Source of the DNA: Argonema antarcticum A004/B2
GTDB taxonomy: Bacteria > Cyanobacteriota > Cyanobacteriia > Cyanobacteriales > Aerosakkonemataceae
Direction: 5' to 3'
Assembly: GCF_023333585.1 (NCBI RefSeq)
Contig: NZ_JAIQZN010000012.1
Span: 1-64,000, forward strand
Length of the DNA: 64,000 nt
The notes under the pieces are model-generated. The model saw nothing but the letters and a program-made list of their open reading frames with translations, had not been told where the DNA came from and searched no databases. Position 1 is the stretch's first letter. Each line of letters begins with the position of its first letter. Below are positions 1 to 8,140 of the stretch, piece after piece. Made by a program: the position numbers and the translations under genes.

Positions 1-77
1 CAAGGGGCAAGGGGCAAGGGGCAAGGGGCAAGGGGCAAGGGGCAAGGGGCAAGGGGCAAGGGGCAAGGGGCAAGGGG
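1..77. repeat. Heptamer tandem array, 11 copies of CAAGGGG
   Basis: Eleven perfect head-to-tail copies of a 7-base unit sit at the window edge, so the array may continue outside. Such short tandemly repeated heptamers are typical of intergenic DNA in filamentous cyanobacteria. There are no spacers between units, so this is not a CRISPR array. Confidence 0.95.
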
Positions 78-136
78 GCGAAAAGCGGAAGTTCTAAAGT
101 ATCTGCCTTCAGGCTATAATAATGAATAAGAACAAA

Positions 137-168
137 CCGCCGCCAAACATTTGTTTGGGGGTGGTTTT
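137..168 (+). terminator. Probable intrinsic terminator of an upstream gene
   Basis: A 12-pair stem with one mismatch (left arm 137-148, ATTT loop, right arm 153-164) is followed by TTTT. It lies between the heptamer array and the secE promoter region and would end transcription arriving from the left, where cyanobacteria often carry rplS. Confidence 0.5.
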
Positions 169-246
169 AGTTCTGAGTGCCCAAGTAAATCGAATAAAAC
201 TTAAGCATTCGATCGTTGCGTAAGTCTTATGGAAACCATTTGTGTG

Positions 247-252
247 TATAAT
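247..252 (+). promoter_or_regulatory. Possible -10 box upstream of secE
   Basis: A perfect TATAAT lies about 135 bases before the secE start, after the presumed terminator. I see no good TTGACA-like -35 at 16-18 bases, so the call is weak. A second TATAAT at 115-120 lies before the hairpin and is a poorer candidate. The rest of 78-385 shows no gene or tRNA. Confidence 0.3.
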
Positions 253-385
253 GGTATATTTGGGTGGTTAAAGAGCGATCGAAACTTGAAGTGGTGTCAC
301 AGAAAGTACCGTGATATTCCGCTTCGTGTCAATTTTATGTCGCAAAAGTCATAGATAGAAAGAAGAAAGGGGGGATTAAGGAGCA

Positions 386-610
386 GTGGCAAAAAAAGGC
401 GAAGCAGAGACTGAACAAACAACAGCTGGATTTAGCCTCGTAAACTTTTTACAGGGAACCAAAGAAGAGCTGGATAAAGTGGTCTGGCCCAGCCGACAGC
501 AGTTAATCAGCGAATCGGCTGCCGTCATTTTAATGGTGATTCTTTCTGCACTTCTGATCTATTTAGTAGATAACTTTTTTAGTTGGGCATCAACAAAGGT
601 GTTCGGATGA
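386..610 (+). CDS. secE: Preprotein translocase subunit SecE
   Basis: A 74-residue protein of the Sec61-gamma/SecE family, which clamps SecY in the plasma and thylakoid membrane translocon. It has a short charged N-terminus, the conserved amphipathic stretch with WPSRQQ near residue 35, and one C-terminal membrane helix (about residues 45-66). This is the usual short single-helix cyanobacterial form. The start is GTG, chosen because AAGGAG lies at 378-383. The stop overlaps the nusG start as ATGA, so the two are translationally coupled at the head of the ribosomal protein cluster. Confidence 0.95.
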   Translation: MAKKGEAETEQTTAGFSLVNFLQGTKEELDKVVWPSRQQLISESAAVILMVILSALLIYLVDNFFSWASTKVFG

Positions 611-1254
611 CTTTTGCAGCAGACGAACAACGCGATTGGAATCAGCGGGAAACATCGCTCTTGACAGAAAACTCGCAAGAAGAAGGGCAAGAAGGCTCCC
701 GTTGGTATGCCGTTCAGGTTGCTTCTGGCTGTGAAAAGCGAGTGAAGACCAACCTGGAGCAGCGGATTCAAACCCTGGATGTGGCCGATCGAATTTTACA
801 GGTAGAAATTCCTCAGACACCAGCTGTCAAGATTCGCAAAGATGGCAGCAGACACCAAAGCGACGAAAAAGTTTTCCCTGGCTACGTCCTTGTCCAGATG
901 ATTATGGACGATGAAAGTTGGCAGGTTGTCAAAAACACGCCAAATGTGATTAATTTTGTAGGGGCTGAACAAAAACGTCGCTACGGAAGAGGCCGAGGCC
1001 ACGTCAAACCAATGCCGTTGAGTAATGCAGAAGTAGAACGAATCTTTAAGCAAACTCGCGAGCAAGAGCCAGTCGTCAAAATCGATATGGCTGTGGGAGA
1101 CAGAATCCTGGTACTTTTAGGACCCTTCAAAGACTTTGAAGGAGAGGTGATTGAAGTAAGTCCCGAACGTAGCAAACTCAAGGCGTTGCTTTCCATCTTT
1201 GGGCGCGATACACCCGTAGAATTGGAGTTCAATCAGGTTCAAAAACAAAACTAA
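607..1254 (+). CDS. nusG: Transcription termination/antitermination protein NusG
   Basis: A 215-residue NusG/Spt5 protein that binds RNA polymerase and affects pausing, Rho action and coupling to ribosomes. An acidic, Gln-rich N-terminal extension of about 30 residues precedes the NGN domain (about 33-130, with FPGYVLVQM). A C-terminal KOW domain (about 160-195) contains GPFKDFEGEV. I chose the ATG at 607 that overlaps the secE stop. An upstream in-frame ATG at 583 would lie inside secE and is less likely. rplK follows after 7 bases. Confidence 0.93.
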   Translation: MTFAADEQRDWNQRETSLLTENSQEEGQEGSRWYAVQVASGCEKRVKTNLEQRIQTLDVADRILQVEIPQTPAVKIRKDGSRHQSDEKVFPGYVLVQMIMDDESWQVVKNTPNVINFVGAEQKRRYGRGRGHVKPMPLSNAEVERIFKQTREQEPVVKIDMAVGDRILVLLGPFKDFEGEVIEVSPERSKLKALLSIFGRDTPVELEFNQVQKQN

Positions 1255-1261
1255 AGAATAA

Positions 1262-1687
1262 ATGGCCAAAAAAGTTGTTGCGATTATTAAGTTGGCCTTG
1301 CCAGCAGGGAAGGCCAACCCAGCTCCTCCTGTCGGCCCAGCATTGGGTCAGCATGGGGTGAATATTATGGCGTTTGTCAAAGAGTACAACGCCAGAACGG
1401 CTGACCAAGTGGGAATGGTGGTTCCTGTAGAAATCTCTGTCTACGAGGATCGCAGTTTCACGTTTATTCTGAAAACCCCTCCTGCTTCGGTTCTAATCAC
1501 TAAAGCAGCTGGAGTTGAGAGAGGTTCAAACGAACCCAACCGCAAGAAAGCTGGTTCAATTTCGCGGGCGCAATTGAGAGAAATTGCCCAGACTAAAATG
1601 CCTGACCTCAATGCAAATGACATTGACGCAGCCATGAAGATTGTGGAAGGAACCGCCCGCAATATGGGTGTTGCAGTCACAGATTAG
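1262..1687 (+). CDS. rplK: Large ribosomal subunit protein uL11
   Basis: A 141-residue protein of the normal L11 length, part of the GTPase-associated stalk base on 23S rRNA. The N-terminal signature with [19 protein letters not shown] is intact, as is the C-terminal RNA-binding domain with its conserved EGTARNMG region. It sits between nusG and rplA, the universal bacterial order. A 135-base gap to rplA contains only AT-rich 'gattttag' repeats and a small hairpin around the rplA ribosome-binding site. Confidence 0.97.
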   Translation: MAKKVVAIIKLALPAGKANPAPPVGPALGQHGVNIMAFVKEYNARTADQVGMVVPVEISVYEDRSFTFILKTPPASVLITKAAGVERGSNEPNRKKAGSISRAQLREIAQTKMPDLNANDIDAAMKIVEGTARNMGVAVTD

Positions 1688-1822
1688 GGCATGAACAATT
1701 TTAGATTTTAGATTTTATTTAAATCTAGATCTGCAATTGAAAATTAGCCAAAAGGCAAGACTGTTGTTAACGCTATCGGGGGAGAAGCTAGGCTTCGCTA
1801 AGAACCCCAGGAGAGATAAAGA

Positions 1823-2536
1823 ATGAAAAAAGAATCGCGCAGAATGCAAGATCTGCGTAAGAAAGTAGAAGTTCGGGCTTATCAGCCGTTAGACGCGCTA
1901 AATTTGTTAAAGGAAACCGCCACAGCTAAGTTTCCCGAATCGGCAGAAGCGCACATCCGGCTGGGAATTGACCCAAAGTACGCGGATCAACAGCTGCGGA
2001 CGACGGTGGTACTGCCCAAGGGAACTGGTCAGACGGTGCGGGTGGCGGTAATCGCTCGCGGTGAAAAAGTAAACGAAGCTAGTAATGCAGGTGCAGATTT
2101 GGTTGGCTCGGAGGAGCTAATCGACGAAATTCTCAAAGGCAGGATGGATTTTGATAAGCTGATTGCTACGCCGGATGTGATGCCGATGGTGGCAAAGCTG
2201 GGTAAGCTGTTGGGGCCACGCGGTTTGATGCCCTCGCCGAAGGGCGGTACGGTAACTAGCGATGTGGCAGGGGCGATCGCAGAATTCAAAGCTGGTAAAC
2301 TAGAGTTTCGGGCAGACCGTACCGGGATTGTTCACATTCTGTTTGGCAAGGCATCCTTCTCGACCCAGGATCTGTTGGTGAACCTGAAGGCATTGCAAGA
2401 AACGATCGATCGCAACCGTCCTTCTGGAGCCAAAGGCCGCTACTGGCGCACTGTATACGTATCGGCGACGATGGGGCCATCGATTGAGGTTGATGTCAGC
2501 GGGCTGCGGGACTTGAAACTCAGCGAAGTGGCGTAA
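1823..2536 (+). CDS. rplA: Large ribosomal subunit protein uL1
   Basis: A 237-residue L1 protein that forms the mobile stalk on the E-site side of the 50S subunit. The motif [15 protein letters not shown] and the C-terminal GPSIEVDV segment are visible. ATG at 1823 follows a CAGGAGAG-type ribosome-binding site. In bacteria L1 often represses its own operon. I see no unambiguous L1 target here, although the small hairpin just before the start is a candidate. Confidence 0.97.
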   Translation: MKKESRRMQDLRKKVEVRAYQPLDALNLLKETATAKFPESAEAHIRLGIDPKYADQQLRTTVVLPKGTGQTVRVAVIARGEKVNEASNAGADLVGSEELIDEILKGRMDFDKLIATPDVMPMVAKLGKLLGPRGLMPSPKGGTVTSDVAGAIAEFKAGKLEFRADRTGIVHILFGKASFSTQDLLVNLKALQETIDRNRPSGAKGRYWRTVYVSATMGPSIEVDVSGLRDLKLSEVA

Positions 2537-2569
2537 AACTATGGGCTAGGGCTTGTTTTCAAACTAAAT

Positions 2570-2725
2570 AGGCAAAGCCAAAGAAAGCAGGAGCTAATAG
2601 CTTAATTTCCTGCCGAGGTTGACACCAAAGATAGCATTTTGGCCTGCGACCCATTTATGTGGGATTGGCAGGAAATCAAAAATGCGATCGCGTCACCCCC
2701 GCTCAAAAGCTGGGGTTTTTAATTT
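2570..2725 (+). promoter_or_regulatory. Ribosomal protein L10 leader
   Basis: The 330-base gap between rplA and rplJ holds the conserved features of the L10 leader: an AGCAGGAGCTAATAGC stretch, then CCTGCCGAGGTTG, then a stem with GGCAGGAAATC. In bacteria the L10-(L12)n complex binds this leader to repress rplJ-rplL. It is followed directly by a terminator-like hairpin, suggesting attenuation. The remaining 140 bases to rplJ show no reading frame I trust. Confidence 0.75.
2697..2720 (+). terminator. Attenuator-like terminator in the L10 leader
   Basis: CCCC-GCT pairs with AGC-GGGG around a CAAA loop, with one bulged T, followed by TTTTT. It lies downstream of the L10 leader core and upstream of rplJ, so it could terminate early transcripts when L10 is in excess. 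That mechanism is inferred. Confidence 0.5.
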
Positions 2726-2866
2726 GGTTTGGCCTGGAAAGAGGCGATGGCAAGAGGGGTCGAGAATTATAAATGCCCCTAGCCCCTGTTTTCTTTCGAC
2801 TTTTCTAGCCCTTAGCCCCGATCCAAGTTTTCGATTCTGCACCCACTTTAAGGAGGTGAAACACTT

Positions 2867-3424
2867 ATGGGTAGAACAAGAGAAGGCAAAAATGCGATTA
2901 TCACAGAGCTTAAGCAAAGCTTAAGCGAGTCTCAAATGGCAGTGGTGATCGACTACAAAGGACTGTCCGTTGCGGACATCACCAATTTGCGGCGGCGGCT
3001 GCGTCCTACCGGCACCGTTTGCAAAGTGACCAAAAACACCCTGATGGGAATTGCCGTTGACGGTGACGCCAACTGGCAGGCAATGGAAGAATTTCTCAAT
3101 GGTTCTTCAGCCTTCCTGCTAGTTAAGGAAGACATCAGCGGTGCTATCAAGGCTTACCAAGAGTTCCAAAAAGCTACCAAGAAGAGTGAACTTCGCGGTG
3201 CTGTAATGGAAGGTCGCGCCTTGTCTCAAAATGATGTAAAGGCCCTGGCAGACCTCCCATCCAAGGAACAGCTGATCGCTCAGATTGCTGGCGCTCTCAA
3301 TGCTGTGACTGCCAAAATTGCGATCGCCATCAACGAAGTTCCTGCTTCTCTGGCTCGTGGCCTTCAGGCTGTGGCCGATAAGGACAAGGAAAACACTGCC
3401 GCTACCGAAAGCGAAGCCGCTTAG
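2867..3424 (+). CDS. rplJ: Large ribosomal subunit protein uL10
   Basis: A 185-residue L10 protein that anchors L7/L12 dimers to the ribosome. The N-terminal globular domain is typical (AVVIDYKGLSVADITNLR, KNTLMGIA), and a C-terminal helix for L12 dimers is followed by an acidic Ala-rich tail. ATG at 2867 has an excellent AAGGAGGTG ribosome-binding site at 2849-2857. rplL follows after an 83-base gap. Confidence 0.97.
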   Translation: MGRTREGKNAIITELKQSLSESQMAVVIDYKGLSVADITNLRRRLRPTGTVCKVTKNTLMGIAVDGDANWQAMEEFLNGSSAFLLVKEDISGAIKAYQEFQKATKKSELRGAVMEGRALSQNDVKALADLPSKEQLIAQIAGALNAVTAKIAIAINEVPASLARGLQAVADKDKENTAATESEAA

Positions 3425-3507
3425 CTTGATTTTAGATTTTAGATTGCTCCTCAATTTAAAATCTCATTTCCCTCAATTAACTGTAAAAAATTCTCAGGAG
3501 TTTATCA

Positions 3508-3897
3508 ATGACTGCTACTACCGATCAAATTGTCGAACAACTGAAATCTTTGACATTGCTGGAAGCCGCCGAGCTTGTTAAGCAAATTGAAGAAACCTTT
3601 GGCGTCAGTGCTGCTGCGCCTGCTGGTGGCATGATGATGATGCCTGCTGCTGCTGCTGCTGCTGCGGAACCAGTAGAAGAACAAACAGAATTTACCGCTA
3701 TTCTGGAAGAAGTCCCTGCCGATAAGAAAATTGGCATTCTTAAGGTGGTACGGACTATCACTGGTCTGGGTCTCAAGGAAGCTAAAGATTTGGTGGAATC
3801 TACGCCTAAGCCGATTAAGGAAGGCGTTAAGAAGGAAGAAGCTGAGGACATCAAAAAGCAGATCGAAGAAGCAGGCGGTAAGGTTACTGTTAAGTAA
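3508..3897 (+). CDS. rplL: Large ribosomal subunit protein bL12 (L7/L12)
   Basis: A 129-residue L12 stalk protein that recruits translational GTPases. It has an N-terminal dimerisation domain, a flexible hinge rich in Gly, Met and Ala (about 34-55, a run of GCT codons), and a C-terminal factor-binding domain with [20 protein letters not shown]. It has a CAGGAG ribosome-binding site. It is the last gene of the cluster and is followed by a strong terminator. Confidence 0.97.
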   Translation: MTATTDQIVEQLKSLTLLEAAELVKQIEETFGVSAAAPAGGMMMMPAAAAAAAEPVEEQTEFTAILEEVPADKKIGILKVVRTITGLGLKEAKDLVESTPKPIKEGVKKEEAEDIKKQIEEAGGKVTVK

Positions 3898-3925
3898 TCG
3901 CTGGAGTTATTACCTTGTTTTTAAG

Positions 3926-3948
3926 GAGTCCCGCTGGGACTCTTTTTT
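3926..3948 (+). terminator. Intrinsic terminator after rplL
   Basis: A perfect 7-base-pair stem (GAGTCCC / GGGACTC) with a 3-base loop is followed by six T residues, 28 bases after the rplL stop. It closes the secE-rplL transcription unit. Confidence 0.92.
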
Positions 3949-3956
3949 ATTACTTG

Positions 3957-4004
3957 TCATTAGTCATTAGTCATTGATTTGGGGGTAATGGGTAATGGGT
4001 AATC
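3957..4004. repeat. Short heptamer arrays (CATTAGT and GGGTAAT types)
   Basis: About three copies of a CATTAGT unit are followed by about three copies of GGGTAAT. They flank an inverted-repeat element. A related AATGACC/AACTAATG stretch occurs at 4125-4155, just after the 3' end of the neighbouring gene. Confidence 0.8.
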
Positions 4005-4009
4005 AGAAA

Positions 4010-4111
4010 TACAGCGGCTTGCGAATGGGTGAGGTACAGACAAATTGTAGGGCGGGCTTCGCCCCTACTCACGAAATGGTAACGTACCTCACTCGGCTGC
4101 AAGCCGCTGTA
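4010..4111. repeat. MITE-like inverted-repeat element
   Basis: A 102-base element has perfect 13-base terminal inverted repeats (TACAGCGGCTTGC at 4010-4022, complement at 4099-4111). Next inside are matching GTGAGGTAC arms, and in the centre a GC-rich hairpin around GGGCGGGCTTCGCCC. It has no coding capacity. The flanks show no convincing target duplication. It resembles non-autonomous palindromic elements common in cyanobacteria. Confidence 0.7.
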
Positions 4112-4157
4112 AATTATCTACTTACCAATAACTAATGACCGCTGACCAATGACTAAT

Positions 4158-5369
4158 TTAGTGTAAATCTGCTTCCCAAATGCCTATGTAAATGCGATCG
4201 CGATTATTTCGCTCAATTACTCCTTTTAAAGAACCTGTCAGAAACGAGTATCTATTCGATTGCCTTTGATATACTCTTTCTAGCTGTAGTTTTATCTCCC
4301 GCGAAGCCGTACCGCCTAACATTTCATTGATAGTTTTGAAGATAGTTTCCGAGTCTATCGAAGGATCGAATGCTATTTCGGTTTGGCGCAAAAGTTGCGT
4401 ATCTCGGTCAAATAAATAACCTAAGCTAACTTCACCCGGTACATAATCTTCATAAAGTACAGCGCGGGTATTTTTCCAGACGCCTTTAGTAATTTTGGTT
4501 GGATTTCCCAATGTATTTCTAACAGTGTCTTCTGGCGTACCAATAGGAAATGCTGGTACGGTTCCACGGGTTAAAATCCTGGCAGATGAGCTTTTCCCGA
4601 TCGGTTCTTGAGTTGGTTCTCGCGAAGGGGTTGCTTCCGTGGGAGGGGGAGAAGAAGCGGCGGGTGTTAGCGGAGAAGAAGGAGATGATAAGGGAGTGCG
4701 AGAACTCAGAATAGGGGGCGAAGTATTTTTTTGTACTACGGGTTGTTGTGGGGTTGGTTGGCGGACTTTGGCGATCGCAATCCCAATGATAAACGCAGCG
4801 CCAACGATCCCGCCTGCAATTATCGCTGCTTTTTTCCACTCGCCGGAACGGATGGAGGAATTGGGAATTTGAACTGGTTGGGATGCGCCGCCTGGGGATA
4901 CCGCTACTGTTGCTTGCTGGGAAAGTGGAACGCCAGCAACGGGAGAAAGGTTACTGTGTAAGGCGTCGAGCATTTGGCGGGCGGTAGAATAGCGATCGCG
5001 TGGATGAGACTGAATCGCCTTATCTAAAACCGCCCCTAAGTTGGAGTTAATATTCGGGACATTTTGACGCCAGATAAACTCACCTGTCTGCCGGTTTATG
5101 TCTAATTCTTGGGGCAATTTTCCGGTAAGCAAATAGATGGCCGTTAGCCCTAAGCTGTACAAATCGGTAGAGTAGATAGGTCTACCTGATGACTGTTCCG
5201 AAGGCATAAAACCAGGAGTGCCAATCACCATTGAATTAGTAGGATTGCCTTGGGCATTTACCACCGTAGTCATCGTTTCTTTGACTGCGCCGAAGTCAAT
5301 TAAAACGGGTTTGCCATCTGCGATCGCTTGGACGAGTTGATAGCGATTGTTTAAGAGCTTTAGAGTCAT
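4158..5369 (-). CDS. Serine/threonine kinase-like membrane protein lacking the kinase N-lobe
   Basis: 403 residues. The first 15 or so residues (MTLKLLNNRYQ) match the usual start of cyanobacterial Ser/Thr kinases. The sequence then jumps directly to DGKPVLIDFGAVKE, the DFG segment (residues 25-27). Glycine loop, catalytic Lys, alpha-C Glu and HRD loop, roughly 150 residues, are missing. The TPGFMPSEQ activation segment and the C-lobe to about residue 140 remain. They are followed by one membrane helix (about 181-201), a Pro/Ser/Thr-rich linker and a C-terminal domain. It cannot be a normal kinase and could be a pseudokinase or a decaying gene. The HIP1 site at 5320-5327 lies exactly at the junction. 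It starts 5 bases after the upstream GIY-YIG gene. Confidence 0.8.
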   Translation of the reverse strand: MTLKLLNNRYQLVQAIADGKPVLIDFGAVKETMTTVVNAQGNPTNSMVIGTPGFMPSEQSSGRPIYSTDLYSLGLTAIYLLTGKLPQELDINRQTGEFIWRQNVPNINSNLGAVLDKAIQSHPRDRYSTARQMLDALHSNLSPVAGVPLSQQATVAVSPGGASQPVQIPNSSIRSGEWKKAAIIAGGIVGAAFIIGIAIAKVRQPTPQQPVVQKNTSPPILSSRTPLSSPSSPLTPAASSPPPTEATPSREPTQEPIGKSSSARILTRGTVPAFPIGTPEDTVRNTLGNPTKITKGVWKNTRAVLYEDYVPGEVSLGYLFDRDTQLLRQTEIAFDPSIDSETIFKTINEMLGGTASREIKLQLERVYQRQSNRYSFLTGSLKGVIERNNRDRIYIGIWEADLH

Positions 5370-5374
5370 GCCAA

Positions 5375-5920
5375 CTATTTTAGATCGAGTAAACCGCTGT
5401 CTTTGAGTTTCGGATTAAAGCGAATATCCTCTAGGCAACCACGGGATTTTACCTCAGCTAAAATTTCCGCTTCGACTCGTCGAGCGACATTTTTTAGCAC
5501 TTTTGCTTGCGCCACTTCATCCCACGATGTCTTCTCATAATTCGCCTTTTCCTCATCTGTCATCAGCGGTTTGACATCTATGGCTTCTGTCCATTTTTCC
5601 TTATCTTCGCCGTTCCCAGATGGGGTAGTACCATTTTCGGCAATCCAAGCATTTAGGGTATTTTCTAGGATTGTCCGGTTAGGCTTTTCAATTGTTTGGA
5701 CTTTCAGCCAGTGACAATTTTTGGGCTGACGAGCAATGTGTTGTTTCAAGCTGAGATAAACGTCGCGAGAATAGCCGACAAATTGCAGTATTTTCTCTTC
5801 GTTAAAAATCGCGTATACCCCAATCTTTGCCTGCAACATATCAGGTAATTTGCCAGCTTCATCCAAATAGGGAATATCTTCTAAGCTAGCGAGAGAGGTA
5901 ATATCTGTTTGAGTTGTCAT
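5375..5920 (-). CDS. GIY-YIG domain protein
   Basis: 181 residues with a GIY-YIG-like core: GVYAIF near residue 34 and ILQFVGYSRDVY about 10 residues later, giving the two motif strands and the following helix. Families of this type include DNA nucleases, and a small cyanobacterial group has this domain with a Glu/Lys-rich C-terminus like the one here. The substrate is unknown. The neighbouring truncated kinase gene begins 5 bases downstream on the same strand, so they are probably co-transcribed. The upstream flank carries TTTTAGA heptamer-like repeats. Confidence 0.7.
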   Translation of the reverse strand: MTTQTDITSLASLEDIPYLDEAGKLPDMLQAKIGVYAIFNEEKILQFVGYSRDVYLSLKQHIARQPKNCHWLKVQTIEKPNRTILENTLNAWIAENGTTPSGNGEDKEKWTEAIDVKPLMTDEEKANYEKTSWDEVAQAKVLKNVARRVEAEILAEVKSRGCLEDIRFNPKLKDSGLLDLK

Positions 5921-5923
5921 TCG

Positions 5924-5955
5924 ATTTTAGATTTTAGATTTGGGATTTTGGATTG
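5924..5955. repeat. GATTTTA / GGGATTTTGGATT short repeats
   Basis: A few copies of a 7-base AT-rich unit lie just before the start of the GIY-YIG gene. The same family of repeats recurs at 3428-3445 and before pecE. Confidence 0.6.
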
Positions 5956-6066
5956 ACCCGATAAATCCGGGTCGCTCAAATAAGGAAAAAATTTTCTGTG
6001 CGCGACTTAAGCCGGTGGTTTGTATCCGTATTGGGAGTCGAGCATTGTTTGAATTCAGCGATTTTA

Positions 6067-6390
6067 TTATCCGATTTTCCGATAAATTGCACAGAGTCGG
6101 CTGGGTTTGAAAATCTTGGCTTTGAACATGAAATTAGGTGGAACGTTGATGATAGCGTGTTCGGGAGATTCGTAATATGGCTCGAATTCCACTGGCATTC
6201 CTTTGGGGGTGGCGCTGCTGTAAGGTACGGGTTGAAATAGTAATTCTGTGAACTCAACCTGCTCGGATTTAACCTGTTCGGCGATTTGCTCTCGGAAGGC
6301 TTCAGCTTTTAGTAAATCAAATAAAGTTTCTTTAGCCTCTGGCTCAAGAGTGAAGTTGCCATCAAAATTTTCGATGATTTTGAGAGACAT
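6067..6390 (-). CDS. Hypothetical protein
   Basis: 107 residues, no family recognised. The first 90 or so residues look like real coding sequence: an acidic N-terminus, a charged helix (AEAFREQIAEQVKSEQ) and a Pro/Tyr-rich segment. After about residue 92 composition changes and a second minus-strand frame (to 5976) becomes as plausible, so a frameshift near 6110 is possible. No good ribosome-binding site is seen. Confidence 0.45.
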   Translation of the reverse strand: MSLKIIENFDGNFTLEPEAKETLFDLLKAEAFREQIAEQVKSEQVEFTELLFQPVPYSSATPKGMPVEFEPYYESPEHAIINVPPNFMFKAKIFKPSRLCAIYRKIG

Positions 6391-6574
6391 TTGACTGATA
6401 CCTAGTTGTTGACAAAGTGCGCTTGATATGTATTCGGTTAAAAATACCCACTTTTGTTGGTGGGTAGAACTGAGTTATGGAAAAATTGCCACTTTTATCA
6501 GCCTATTGGATTGTGTGACCTGTGTCAGCTAGCGGAGGAAGAGGGGAAAATAAAGAATTGTGAAGGTGATGGGG

Positions 6575-6761
6575 CTATTGTCTGTAGGAACCTCTGTCAC
6601 CTTTCGGTCTGCCAAAGACGACCATTGCATCAGGTGCTAGGCGAATGGTATTATTTCCTTGAACAGGATACCAAAGAAGATCTCCGGCGACAAAGACATC
6701 ATCGTTGTTGGCAAACAAAATTTCGAGATTTTCTTTAATCACAACAATCCAGCGAAATTGT
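6575..6761 (-). pseudogene. Uma2-family endonuclease fragment
   Basis: Reading 6761 to 6575 gives about 61 codons that match the middle of cyanobacterial Uma2 (DUF820) proteins: VFVAGDLLWYPV, then APDAMVVFGRPKGDRGSY. The frame ends in TAG, where the family normally continues with a further 90 or so residues. The N-terminal part is missing because the sequence runs straight into the left inverted repeat of an ISL3-type element. Uma2 proteins are PD-(D/E)XK-fold nucleases that are very abundant in cyanobacteria. This copy lacks the catalytic region's end and is dead. Confidence 0.75.
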
Positions 6762-7722
6762 GGTTCTTCCGTACTTAGTGTGCTAAATTAGGAGGATAAG
6801 GCCAGAAAAGTAAAGCCCGTATTTCAAAGTTATGGAAATTATTAAAGCCAAAACCACATCGGTTTAATAATTTTAATTTGTTATTAATGCCTTCTACTAT
6901 TCCATTGGTTGTTCGCTTTTCAAAGTAACCCACTACCTCGGGGAACCAACGCTTAATCGTTGTCCACTGTTACTTGTGCATTCTGACACATTTTTTGGAC
7001 TAATGATTTATAATTACCAGTCATATCCATACTTACTTCTTCTATCTGTGATAGGACTTTCCCCCCCCATTGTCGCATCACTTTTTCTATTTGTGATTGG
7101 GTTCGAGATGGCACTAATCCTAGTAGCTTATGGGATTCTAAGTCTACTAAAACTACGATTATTTTTCCTTGTCCTTTGACCAAACTAATTTCATCTATCC
7201 CTAATATCTTTAAATTCTCTACATTAATGGGTATGACTTTTTTGGCTACCGATATTACCATTGACCAGACTTCTTCTTCGGTTAATCCATTATTTTTAGC
7301 TACATTGCTGACGTCACTATGAATAACTTGCTCGGTCACAGATTGGGCGTATCTATAAGTAAAACTTTTTTTATTCCCTACAAAGTCTAAAGTCTCGCTA
7401 AAAGGCTTTTGGCAATTTTCACACTTGAATCGTCGCCGATTTACTTTTAGAATAACTTCTCTACCCCCTATGGGTAAATCTCTTACCAAATGACCTTTAT
7501 TTTGATGAAGACGATGGCTTATCCGACCACAGCGCGGGCAAGCCCCTGTTTTTTTCTCTACTCTTACAGATAATATTAATGTTTCGGCTGTTTCTTTGCT
7601 ATCTTCTACTATCACCCCAGGTAAATTTAATATTTTGGTCATTACCCTTTTCATAATTGCTCTTAATTACTCTAAATTGCCACTTTATCTTAATATTTTA
7701 GCACATCAAGTACGGAAGAACC
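6762..7722 (-). mobile_element. Defective ISL3-family insertion sequence
   Basis: 961 bases bounded by terminal inverted repeats of about 26 bases with two mismatches, beginning GGTTCTTCCGTACTT on both ends. It carries an ISL3-type transposase with an internal deletion. The 8 bases outside each end (6754-6761 and 7723-7730) do not match, so there is no target duplication. The left flank is a Uma2 fragment and the right flank an nSTAND fragment, both cut exactly at the element. It is therefore likely that the element took part in a deletion or recombination after insertion. Confidence 0.88.
6775..7654 (-). pseudogene. ISL3 transposase, internally deleted and frameshifted
   Basis: The first 230 or so codons (7654 to about 6956) form a normal ISL3 N-terminus: a zinc-ribbon with CPRCG and CENC, a helix-turn-helix, and the start of the DDE domain with GIDEISL and MDMTGNYKSLV. 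The frame then stops after VTVDND. The usual C-terminal end resumes in another frame (KRTTNGIVEGINNKLK to NLAH, stop at 6775). About 100 residues that normally join these parts are missing, so the enzyme is inactive and the element would need help in trans. Confidence 0.85.
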
Positions 7723-8134
7723 ATACTTATATCTATAAACCTTTTCCGCGTGACGGTTCAGCGCCCCAGTTACTCCCCCCAGCGCCCGATACTGTTCTAA
7801 AGTTAGCCGATGCTTTTGTTTGTCGCGTTCCCAAAGTTCCGTCAGCGCAAACTGCAACAAAGGTAAACAGTCTTTCTCCTTCCCCACATCATCCAAAATC
7901 GCTCCCAGCAAACCAGTTTCCAGATCATAACCTTGAAGATTAGCAGGTTTTGCTATTGCTTCCTCTAATTCTGCCCCCAACAAAGGCGGCATATATACGG
8001 CTTGATTTTGAATCAACTCAGTCAGCGACTCATAACTCAAACAATATTCCAGAAAATCCGCCCGCATTGTCGTCACAATTGCCAACCGCGAGTCGGGAAT
8101 TTCTGCTACTTTGGTCCTCAGCAAATAACCAAAG
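7723..8134 (-). pseudogene. nSTAND-type NTPase (AAA/WD40 protein) fragment
   Basis: About 137 codons match the C-terminal half of a STAND-like ATPase as found in cyanobacterial caspase- or EAD-linked WD40 proteins: IVTTMRADFLEYCL, PPLLGAELEEAI, CLPLLQFALTELWE and LGGVTGALNRHAEKVY. Walker A and B lie upstream and are absent. The winged-helix and WD40 parts are cut off by the ISL3 end at 7722. The start side breaks at about 8134, a few bases from the Trypco1-like gene on the other strand. A dead remnant. Confidence 0.75.
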
Positions 8135-8140
8135 TTACTT

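Noticed and set aside
1-77. Possible CRISPR array
   Set aside because: The units are 7 bases with no spacers. The same holds for the arrays at 31281, 32940, 49031 and 62750.
78-385. tRNA-Trp upstream of secE
   Set aside because: Some bacteria have it here, but no cloverleaf or GTTCGA-type T-arm is visible.
5976-6257. Minus-strand 93-codon frame overlapping the hypothetical gene at 6067
   Set aside because: Composition is less protein-like in its first half; it may be the real end of a frameshifted gene, as noted there, but not a separate gene.
6454-6738. Plus-strand Cys-rich 94-codon frame
   Set aside because: It overlaps the Uma2 fragment on the minus strand, which has clear family similarity; the plus frame has none.
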